A stretch of 64,000 bases of DNA, taken from assembly GCA_965243415.1 (NCBI GenBank), contig OZ251549.1:3224001-3288000 (forward strand), read 5' to 3'. Below are positions 57,500 to 64,000 of this stretch, piece after piece. Position numbers and translations under genes: made by a program. This DNA is from G965204755 sp965243415. GTDB taxonomy: Bacteria > Acidobacteriota > Vicinamibacteria > Marinacidobacterales > Marinacidobacteraceae. Position 1 is the first letter of the stretch. Every line of letters starts with the position of its first letter. The notes below the pieces were generated by a model. It had not been told where the DNA came from. It saw nothing but the letters and a program-made list of their open reading frames with translations, and ran no database searches.

Positions 57500-58816
57500 A
57501 TGAGGGTCGCCATCGTCGGCTCCGGCCGGGTGGGGCTGGTCACCGGCGTCTGTCTCGCCGAGTGGGGCTTCGAGGTCCAGGCGGTGGACCGCGACCGGGA
57601 CAAGGTGGAGCGGCTCCGCGACGGGGAGTGCCCGGTGGACGAGAACGGGCTCCCGGAGATGCTCCAGCGCAACCTGGGCACCGGGCGCCTCACCTTCTCG
57701 GTCTGGTCGGAAGCGAAGGCCACGCTGCGGGGAGCCCGCATCGTCTTCCTCTGCGTGGACACGCCCTCCGGCGGCGACGACGAGGGCGCGGACCTGTCGC
57801 GGCTGTTCGACGCCACCGAGAGCGCTGCCGCCGCCATCGGCGCCTCGACGCTGCTGGTGGTGAAGTCCACGGTCCCGATCGGGACCGCGCGGCAGATCGC
57901 GGAACGGGTGAAGCGGCACCGCCGCAACTCCCGGGTGGAGGTCGCCGTGAACCCGGAGTTCCTGCGCGCCGGCGACGGCGTCTCCGATTTCCTGAACCCG
58001 TCGCGGGTGGTGATCGGGGCCGACTCCGAGAGCGCGCGCGGCACGCTGCGGCGGTTGTACCGGCCGCTGGCGCTGAAGGGCGTTCCCTTCGTCTTCTGCA
58101 GCCCGGAGAGCGCGGAACTGGTGAAACACGCCTCGAACGCCTTCCTGGCCACGAAGGTCGCCTTCGCGAACGAGATCGCCGACCTCTGCGACCGCACCGG
58201 CGCCGATGTCCGGGATGTGGTGCGGGGCATGGGTCTCGACGAGCGCATCGGGAGCGGCCACCTGCACCCCGGCGCCGGCTTCGGCGGGCCCTGCCTGCCC
58301 AAGGACGCGGCGGCACTGGCGCACTCGGCGCGGGCGGCAGGCTCCCCCACCCGGGTCGTCGAGGCCGCGATCGAGAGCAACCAACTGCGGCCCGGGCAGA
58401 TCGCGGACCAACTGGAAGACGCCTGCGGGAAGTCCTTCGAGCGCCGGACGATCGCCGTGCTGGGTCTCGCGTTCAAGCCCGGCAGCAGCCAGGTCGGCCG
58501 CAGTCCGAGTCTGGCGGTGATCGCCGAGATCCGGAAGCGCGGCGGCAGCGTGCGCGCCCACGACCCGCTGGCGGGGAACGGCGTCGTGGGGAGCCTCTCC
58601 GGGGTCTCCTGCTACGACGATCCGTACGAAGCCGCGACCGGCGCGGACCTGGTGGTGATCGGCACCGCCTGGACCCAGTACGCCCGGCTCGACGCCGAAC
58701 GACTCCGACAGAACATGCGCCGCCCGGTGATCGCCGACCTCCACAACCTGTTCGACGCCAAGTCGATGCGGGCGGTCGGGTTCGAGTACCTCGGCATGGG
58801 ACAGCCGGTCCCATGA
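57500..58816 (+). CDS. UDP-glucose/GDP-mannose 6-dehydrogenase family protein
   Basis: The 438-residue enzyme oxidises a nucleotide sugar at C6 to a uronate using two NAD+. It has the Rossmann start MRVAIVGSGRVGLVTGVCLA, VVKSTVPIGTA, NPEFLRAGDGVSDF, and the central ELVKHASNAFLATKVAFANE. The nucleophile is in GAGFGGPCLPKD (Cys265). GLAFKPGSSQVGRSPSL is the C-terminal NAD/UDP site; most relatives have 'DD.R.S' where this has 'SQVGRS'. UDP-glucose is the likeliest substrate, giving glucuronate and an acidic polymer. Its stop overlaps the next start (ATGA). Confidence 0.93.
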   Translation: MRVAIVGSGRVGLVTGVCLAEWGFEVQAVDRDRDKVERLRDGECPVDENGLPEMLQRNLGTGRLTFSVWSEAKATLRGARIVFLCVDTPSGGDDEGADLSRLFDATESAAAAIGASTLLVVKSTVPIGTARQIAERVKRHRRNSRVEVAVNPEFLRAGDGVSDFLNPSRVVIGADSESARGTLRRLYRPLALKGVPFVFCSPESAELVKHASNAFLATKVAFANEIADLCDRTGADVRDVVRGMGLDERIGSGHLHPGAGFGGPCLPKDAAALAHSARAAGSPTRVVEAAIESNQLRPGQIADQLEDACGKSFERRTIAVLGLAFKPGSSQVGRSPSLAVIAEIRKRGGSVRAHDPLAGNGVVGSLSGVSCYDDPYEAATGADLVVIGTAWTQYARLDAERLRQNMRRPVIADLHNLFDAKSMRAVGFEYLGMGQPVP

Positions 58817-59556
58817 GCCGGGGCCGGTACAAGCGCTCCTTCGACATCGCGGTCCTGGCGGCGGCCTTCGCGCTGCTGCTGCCGCTGTGGCTCTTCCTCG
58901 CGGTGGCGATCCCGCTCGCCATCCGGATCGAGGACGGCGGGCCGGTCTTCTACCGGCAGACCCGGCTGGGTCTCGGCGGGAAGCCGTTCCGACTGGTCAA
59001 GTTCCGCACGATGGTGGTGGACGCCGAAGCCGCCACCGGGCCGGTCTGGGCCGGCCGGCGCGATCCCCGGATCACCCGGGTCGGAGGCGTCCTCCGCCGG
59101 CTGCGGTTCGACGAACTGCCGCAGTTGTGGAGCGTGCTCCGCGGCGAGATGAGCCTCGTCGGCCCCCGGCCGGAGCGGCCGGCGCTCGCCGAGCGGTTCG
59201 CGAGCGAGATTCCCGGGTTCGGGCGCCGGTTGCGGGTGCGCCCCGGCATCGTCGGGCTGGCCCAGGCCGTCGCCGGGTACCACGCGTCCCCGCGACGGAA
59301 ACTCCGCTACGACAACCTCTACATCGCCCGGATGAGCCCCTGGCTGGATCTCCGGCTCCTCGTCTGGTGCGTCCTGGCCACGATCCGGAAGGAGATCCTC
59401 GGCGACGCGGCGCGCGCTCCCGCGACTCCCCGCCGGGCGGCCCCGACGCCCGCCGGCCCCGCCTCCCCGCCCCGGGTCGCCGCCGCGCCGCCGACCGGGG
59501 AGCGCTCCGACTCCGTCCCCGGTTCCCTGTCCGACCCCCTCCCGCCACGCCGGTAG
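58813..59556 (+). CDS. Initiating sugar-1-phosphate transferase (polyprenyl-phosphate, WcaJ/EpsL type)
   Basis: The 247-residue protein is a monotopic phosphoglycosyltransferase that loads the first sugar phosphate onto undecaprenyl phosphate. It starts RYKRSFDIAVLAAAFALLLPLWLFLAVAI (re-entrant helix), then VFYRQTRLGLGGKPFRLVKFRTM, the catalytic RRLRFDELPQLWSVLRGEMSLVGPRPERP (Asp-Glu pair), and GIVGLAQAVAGY. The 45-residue Pro/Ala-rich C-terminal tail is unusual. It is the short form without the extra N-terminal membrane domain. It is coupled by a 4-nt overlap to the UDP-sugar dehydrogenase gene. Confidence 0.95.
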   Translation: MSRGRYKRSFDIAVLAAAFALLLPLWLFLAVAIPLAIRIEDGGPVFYRQTRLGLGGKPFRLVKFRTMVVDAEAATGPVWAGRRDPRITRVGGVLRRLRFDELPQLWSVLRGEMSLVGPRPERPALAERFASEIPGFGRRLRVRPGIVGLAQAVAGYHASPRRKLRYDNLYIARMSPWLDLRLLVWCVLATIRKEILGDAARAPATPRRAAPTPAGPASPPRVAAAPPTGERSDSVPGSLSDPLPPRR

Positions 59557-59763
59557 CGTTGCCCCCCTCTCACCGACGCTTCGGTGGCCGCCGCGCCACG
59601 GCCACCACGCCTGAATTCGCCGCGTCCCGCCAGTCGAGTCCGCCTGCCGCCGACCCGTAAGCCCCGGCGTCTCCGCCCTGAGTGCCCGGATGCGCGCAGC
59701 TCCGGAGATACGTTCGGTTCCGGCCACCGGGCCGCGACCAAGAGTCGCCGACCCGGCCGTTCC

Positions 59764-59769
59764 TATACT
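59764..59769 (+). promoter_or_regulatory. -10-like box TATACT before the aldehyde dehydrogenase gene
   Basis: TATACT ends 10 nt before the chosen GTG start at 59780. It is the best -10 match of the near-leaderless group. The decayed copy at 19.0 kb keeps the GTG region but not the box. Confidence 0.5.
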
Positions 59770-59779
59770 TGTTTCGCCG

Positions 59780-61144
59780 GTGTACTCGGAGATCGTCGAG
59801 CGGGCGCGGGAGAGTGCCCGGTCCGTCCTGCTCGACTCGCCGCCGGCCCGGCGGGACCGGCTCCGGGAGATCGGGGAGGTCCTGAAGTCCCGGCGGGAGG
59901 AGTGTGAAGAGGCGCTCCGGCGGGATCGGGGGGCGCCGCCGTTCGAGGCCTGGGCCACCGAGATCGGGTTGGTGCTGGCGGAGATCCGCTACGCCCGGCG
60001 GCGGCTCCGGCGGTGGATGCGGCCGCGGTTCGCGCGGACGCCGGTGGCGCTGCTGCCCTCCCTCAGTTGGAACGAGGCTCGCCCGGTCGGCGCGGTGCTC
60101 GTGATCGCGCCCTGGAACTACCCGCTCCAACTGGCGCTGGCGCCGGCGGTGTCAGCGATCGCCGCCGGGAACACCGTCGTCATCAAGCCCTCGGAGTTCG
60201 CTCCGGCGACCGCGCGGTGGCTGCGGGAGCGACTGGTTCCGGCCCTGCCGGCGGGGATCCTCGAGGTGGTCGTCGGCGGCCCGGAGGTCGGCGAGGGGCT
60301 CGTCGAAGCCGGGTTCGACCACCTCGTCTTCACCGGCAGCCGCCGCACCGGGGCGCGGGTCGCCGCGGCGGCGGGGAGGCGGCTGACCCCGGTGACGCTG
60401 GAACTCGGGGGGAAGTGTCCGGCGTTCGTGGACGAAACGGCGAACCTGAAAACCGCCGCCCGACGGATCGCCTGGGCGAAGTTCCTGAACGCCGGGCAGA
60501 CCTGCCTGGCCCCGGACTTCGCGCTCGTTCCGGAGAGCCGCTACACGGAGTTCGCCGACCTGCTGAAGGCGAACCTGCGGCAGTTCTACGGGGAAGACCC
60601 GGCGGCGAGTCCGGACTACGCCCGCATCGGCCACCGGGTCCACTTCGACCGACTCGCCGGGCTTCTCGACGGACTGGCGGTGCGCCACGGCGGCGAGACG
60701 ACCGCGGATTCGCTGTACTTCGCACCCACTCTCACCGGGCCCTGGCCGCCCGGACACGCGGCGGCGACCGAAGAGATCTTCGGGCCCATCCTGCCGCTCG
60801 TTCCCTACCGGGCCCTCCCGGACGCCTACGCCGAACTGGAACGGCATCGCGACCCCCTCGCCCTCTATGTGTTCAGTCGTTCCGCGGCGACGATCGAACG
60901 GGCGGCGAAGATCGTCCGCTCCGGAGCCGTGGCGGTGAACGACGCCGTGCTCCAGTGCGCGAACCCGTCCCTCCCGTTCGGCGGGGTGGGCCGGAGCGGG
61001 TTCGGCGCCTACCACGGCCGGTTCGGCTTCGAGCGGCTCTCCTACCGGCGGGCGCGGCTCTCCGCCCTGCCATGGTTCGATGTCCCGGTTCGCTTCCCGC
61101 CCTACTCCGGGAAAGAAGGGCTCATCCGCCGGCTGCTGCGCTGA
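59780..61144 (+). CDS. Aldehyde dehydrogenase (ALDH3-like)
   Basis: The 454-residue NAD(P)-dependent enzyme resembles the class 3 group. Motifs: VLVIAPWNYPLQLALAP and VVIKPSEFAPAT (about residues 110-145), FTGSRRTGARV, LELGGKCP (general-base Glu, about residue 208), and NAGQTCLAPDF with catalytic Cys242. IFGPILPLVPY and LPFGGVGRSGFGAYHGRFGFERLS close the protein. GTG 59780 is chosen because a decayed copy at 19 kb conserves it and a -10 box lies just upstream. The stop overlaps the next start by 1 nt (TGATG). The co-transcribed kinase/transaminase fusion suggests that its aldehyde may come from an amino acid breakdown route. Confidence 0.93.
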   Translation: MYSEIVERARESARSVLLDSPPARRDRLREIGEVLKSRREECEEALRRDRGAPPFEAWATEIGLVLAEIRYARRRLRRWMRPRFARTPVALLPSLSWNEARPVGAVLVIAPWNYPLQLALAPAVSAIAAGNTVVIKPSEFAPATARWLRERLVPALPAGILEVVVGGPEVGEGLVEAGFDHLVFTGSRRTGARVAAAAGRRLTPVTLELGGKCPAFVDETANLKTAARRIAWAKFLNAGQTCLAPDFALVPESRYTEFADLLKANLRQFYGEDPAASPDYARIGHRVHFDRLAGLLDGLAVRHGGETTADSLYFAPTLTGPWPPGHAAATEEIFGPILPLVPYRALPDAYAELERHRDPLALYVFSRSAATIERAAKIVRSGAVAVNDAVLQCANPSLPFGGVGRSGFGAYHGRFGFERLSYRRARLSALPWFDVPVRFPPYSGKEGLIRRLLR

Positions 61145-64000
61145 TGGTGATCGAGGGCCGGGACCCGGGCGCGGGGCTTCCCTTCGCGGACCCGGTTGCC
61201 GGACGCCCCCGCGTCTCGCTGGCGGAGGCGGAGACCCTGGCCGAGGTCCACTGGGGCGTCGCCGGGACCGCGGTCCCCCTCGCCGGGGAACGGGACCGGA
61301 ACTTCCTTCTCGAAGACGCCCGGAAGCGGCGTTTCGTGCTGAAGGTGAGCACCGCCGGCGAAACGACGGAGCGGCTCGATATGCACCATGCTCTGGTGCA
61401 ACAGGTCGGGGCGCGGGCTCCGGGGATCCGGCTGCCGACCGTGATGCCGACGCTGGCCGGCGAGGCGCGGGTAAGCGCGCGATTCGGCCGGGAGTTCCAC
61501 CTGGTGCGGCTGTTCCCCTACCTCGAGGGGCGGCCCCTCTCCGGGATTCCCTGCCGGCCGACAGCGCTGCTCGACGCTGTCGGGCGGCTGCTCGGCCGGA
61601 TGCAGCAGGCACTCGCCGACTTCGAACCTCCCGGGCTCGACCGGCCGGACCTGCCCTGGGCGCCTCGGAACGCCCGAGCGGTCATCGAGGCCGCGGCGGC
61701 GGTCTTCCGGGAGGACGGCGGCGAACGGGCCGACCTCTATCTCCGGGTCGCGGATCGCGTCCTCCCCCGCCTCGCGGAACTCCTGGCCCTGCCCTCCGGA
61801 GCGCTCCACAACGACGCGAACGACGACAACCTGCTCCTCGCCGGAGCCGACCCGGAGGAGGTCCGACCGGAGGACCTGGCGCTCCTCGATCTCGGCGACG
61901 CCCTCCGGGGGCCGAGGATCGTGGAGGCGGCGAACGGGGCGCTCTACCTCTCGCTCGCGGCAGAGGAACCGCTCTCCGCGGCCGCCCAGGTCCTCTCCGG
62001 ATTCGCGGCGGAGCGGCCGGTCTCCGGGGAGGAGGCTTCGCTCTTCCGGACCGGCTATGCGGCCCGCGCGCTCGTCAGCGGCGGCATCGCCCGGCTGCGC
62101 CGGCGGGACGGAGCGGAGAACGGTCTCGATCCCTACCTGGTGGTGAGCGAGAGCGGGGTGTTCCGCGTCCTCCGGGAGATCGTCGGAGAGCCGGAGGCAG
62201 TCACCACCGGCAGGTTCCGGATCGCGGCCGGGCATCCGCCGCTGCGACGGGGCGCAGCCTTCGCGGCGGCGCTGGCCGAGGCCGCCGGCAGGGCGACTCC
62301 GCCGCTCGCCCCGCGGGGGGAAGCGCCGCTGCTCGATCTCGCGCCGGCGAGCCCGTCGGTGGACCCGACGGCAGCAGCGGAGACGCTCGGGGCCGCCGTC
62401 CGCGCGGCTCTCGCCGGAGGCGCCCGCCTCGCCGTCGGGCGATACCGGGAGCCGCGCCTGCCGGAGGTCTTCCCCGCCCCGACGGAGCACCGGGAAGAAC
62501 CCCGGACGGTGACGCTGGGGGTCGAGATCTTCGCGCCGCCGGGCGAGAGCGTGGTGGCGCCGCTACCGGGAGCGGTGGTGGGCTCGGGGCCGGAACGGGA
62601 CGCCGGGCGCGGGTTCCGGATCGAACTGCGCCACCGGGCCGGATCGGTGGGGTTCCGGACGATCGTTCGGGGCCTCTCGCGGCCGTCTCCGGAGATCGCG
62701 CCCGGCACGGCGCTCGACGCCGGGGACCCGCTCGGCGTCCTCGCCTCCCCGGAGGAGAACGGCGGCTGGCCCTCCCATCTCCACTTCATGGTGATCGCCG
62801 AACCGGAGGAGGAGGCGCCGCCGGGAACGCCGCCGGAACCGCTCGGCGACCGGGTCGGCCCGACCGCGCCCGCCTCGGATCTGGCGGTGCTCTCCGCCCT
62901 CTGCCCGGATCCCTCGTCCCTGCTCGCGGGCGTATGGGGGCCGGGCGGCGGCGGCGAGCGGACCACCGGCGCGCCGGACGACGGATTCGACCGCGAGGAG
63001 TCGCTGCGGGCCGCCCGCGCCCGGCGGATCAGCACCGCGCTCAGCGTCGCCTACGGCGAAAGGGCGATCCACCTCGTTCGCGGACGGGGGGCGCGGCTCT
63101 ACGACAGCGCCGGGCGCGACTATCTGGACCTGGTGAACAATGTCTGTCAGGTCGGGCACGCCCATCCGCGAGTGGCCGAGGCCCTCTCCCGGCAGGCGGC
63201 GCTGCTGAACACGAACACCCGGTACCTCTACGCCCACCTCACCGACTACGCCGAAGCGCTGACCGCGACGCTCCCGGCGCCGCTCTCGGTGGTGTTCCTC
63301 ACGAACTCGGGGAGCGAAGCGAACGACCTCGCGCTCCGCATCGCCCGGGAGCGGGTCGGGAACCGCCGCACCCTGGTGTTCGAGGGCGGCTACCACGGGA
63401 ATCTCACCTCGCTCATCGAGGTCAGCCCCTACAAGTTGGACGGCCCGGGAGGAGGCCCGGGCCCGCCGGATCTGGTCCGGCTGCCGATGCCGGACCTCTT
63501 CCGGGGGCGGTTCCGGGATTCGGACCCCGAACACGGCGCCCGGGTGCTCGTCGCCGAGGCGGTCCGGCGCGTCGAGGACGCCGGGCCGGCCACCCTGCTC
63601 GCGGAGTCCATCCTCAGTTGCGGCGGGCAGGTCGTCCCCCCGCCCGGGTACCTGAGGGCGCTCTACGCGGCGGTGCGCCGGGCCGGCGGCGTCGTCATCG
63701 CCGACGAGGTGCAGACCGGGTTCGGCCGGGTGGGGCCGGCCTTCTGGGCGTTCTCCGAGGTGGGGGACGACCCCGACTCTCCCGGGGACCCGGTGGTCCC
63801 GGATCTGGTGACCTTCGGGAAACCGGCCGGCAACGGACATCCCCTCGGCGGCGTCGTCGCCCGCCCGGAACCCGCCCGTTCCTTCGAGACCGGGATGGAG
63901 TACTTCAACACTTTCGGCGGGAACCCGGTCTCCTGCGCCGCCGGGCTGGCCGTCCTCTCCGTCCTGCGGGACGAGGGACTCGCGGAACACGCGGCCGCCC
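61144..64000 (+). CDS. Fusion of APH-like kinase, M23-like and class III aminotransferase domains (3' end outside window)
   Basis: The reading frame from ATG 61144 is open to the window edge (952 codons). Domain 1 (about residues 30-330) is an aminoglycoside/homoserine-type kinase with FVLKVST and the catalytic HNDANDDNLLL (His222-Asp224). Domain 2 (about 455-560) looks like a peptidase M23 lipoyl-like fold with a WPSHLHF motif (His545, His547). Domain 3 (from about 615) is a class III PLP enzyme: YLDLVNNVCQVGHAHP, FLTNSGSEANDLALRIAR, GGYHGN, IADEVQTGFGR, and FGKPAGNG with Lys893. The kinase plus class III enzyme pairing resembles hydroxylysine kinase with its phospho-lyase; substrate assignment is inference. 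Confidence 0.9.
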   Translation, partial: MVIEGRDPGAGLPFADPVAGRPRVSLAEAETLAEVHWGVAGTAVPLAGERDRNFLLEDARKRRFVLKVSTAGETTERLDMHHALVQQVGARAPGIRLPTVMPTLAGEARVSARFGREFHLVRLFPYLEGRPLSGIPCRPTALLDAVGRLLGRMQQALADFEPPGLDRPDLPWAPRNARAVIEAAAAVFREDGGERADLYLRVADRVLPRLAELLALPSGALHNDANDDNLLLAGADPEEVRPEDLALLDLGDALRGPRIVEAANGALYLSLAAEEPLSAAAQVLSGFAAERPVSGEEASLFRTGYAARALVSGGIARLRRRDGAENGLDPYLVVSESGVFRVLREIVGEPEAVTTGRFRIAAGHPPLRRGAAFAAALAEAAGRATPPLAPRGEAPLLDLAPASPSVDPTAAAETLGAAVRAALAGGARLAVGRYREPRLPEVFPAPTEHREEPRTVTLGVEIFAPPGESVVAPLPGAVVGSGPERDAGRGFRIELRHRAGSVGFRTIVRGLSRPSPEIAPGTALDAGDPLGVLASPEENGGWPSHLHFMVIAEPEEEAPPGTPPEPLGDRVGPTAPASDLAVLSALCPDPSSLLAGVWGPGGGGERTTGAPDDGFDREESLRAARARRISTALSVAYGERAIHLVRGRGARLYDSAGRDYLDLVNNVCQVGHAHPRVAEALSRQAALLNTNTRYLYAHLTDYAEALTATLPAPLSVVFLTNSGSEANDLALRIARERVGNRRTLVFEGGYHGNLTSLIEVSPYKLDGPGGGPGPPDLVRLPMPDLFRGRFRDSDPEHGARVLVAEAVRRVEDAGPATLLAESILSCGGQVVPPPGYLRALYAAVRRAGGVVIADEVQTGFGRVGPAFWAFSEVGDDPDSPGDPVVPDLVTFGKPAGNGHPLGGVVARPEPARSFETGMEYFNTFGGNPVSCAAGLAVLSVLRDEGLAEHAAA

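Overview
The window is about 64 kb of very GC-rich (by eye above 70%) bacterial chromosome, densely coded. Many genes overlap by ATGA, GTGA or TGATG, and GTG starts are common. BshC (bacillithiol pathway), class I-type arginyl-tRNA synthetase, B12-dependent MetH, matrixin-like secreted proteases and TupA-type ATP-grasp proteins fit a high-GC Gram-negative-type lineage such as Acidobacteriota or Gemmatimonadota. This placement is an inference and no marker settles it.

Layout. 1-6.3 kb is housekeeping: a partial homocysteine methyltransferase/methylene-THF reductase fusion, argS, lepB and bshC. 6.4-9.2 kb is an accessory patch: an AlbA_2-type regulator, a duplicated small-ORF pair and a possible nuclease-fold protein. 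9.3-15.3 kb holds a metzincin lipoprotein, a dicarboxylate-type symporter and metH. 15.3-19.5 kb is a second accessory patch: an unknown three-gene operon, a thioredoxin-like ferredoxin with msrA, a DUF429-like gene, and a decayed copy of the aldehyde dehydrogenase found intact at 59.8 kb. 19.5-25.0 kb has a Tat-exported pair (TIM-barrel-like protein and class V aminotransferase), a purine permease and an exported amidohydrolase. 25.1-28.3 kb is a twice-repeated pair of 'matrixin plus small partner' genes; one protease has lost its catalytic Glu.

28.4-59.6 kb is a large surface-polysaccharide region. It has three paralogous GT4 glycosyltransferases interleaved with two TupA-like ATP-grasp genes and pseudogene debris from repeated duplication, two sulfotransferases, four tandem membrane-anchored SGNH acyl-transferase/esterase-like genes, a polytopic membrane protein, three further glycosyltransferases, a carbamoyltransferase/DUF5989/SxtJ trio, a Wzy/WaaL-like protein, a Wzx-like flippase, UDP-sugar dehydrogenase, and the initiating sugar-1-phosphate transferase. 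Together these suggest a Wzx/Wzy-type acidic polysaccharide decorated by sulfate, carbamoyl, acyl and possibly aminoacyl groups.

The outstanding feature is six very long poly-G/C tracts (15-36 nt), all inside this region. Three lie in the early coding sequence of the three GT4 paralogues, one in a matrixin remnant, one at the 3' end of a glycosyltransferase that overlaps the polymerase start, and one in a divergent intergenic region. They look like slipped-strand phase-variation switches in a high-GC organism.

The window ends with an aldehyde dehydrogenase overlapping a large fusion of aminoglycoside-phosphotransferase-like kinase, M23 and class III aminotransferase domains, cut by the window edge.
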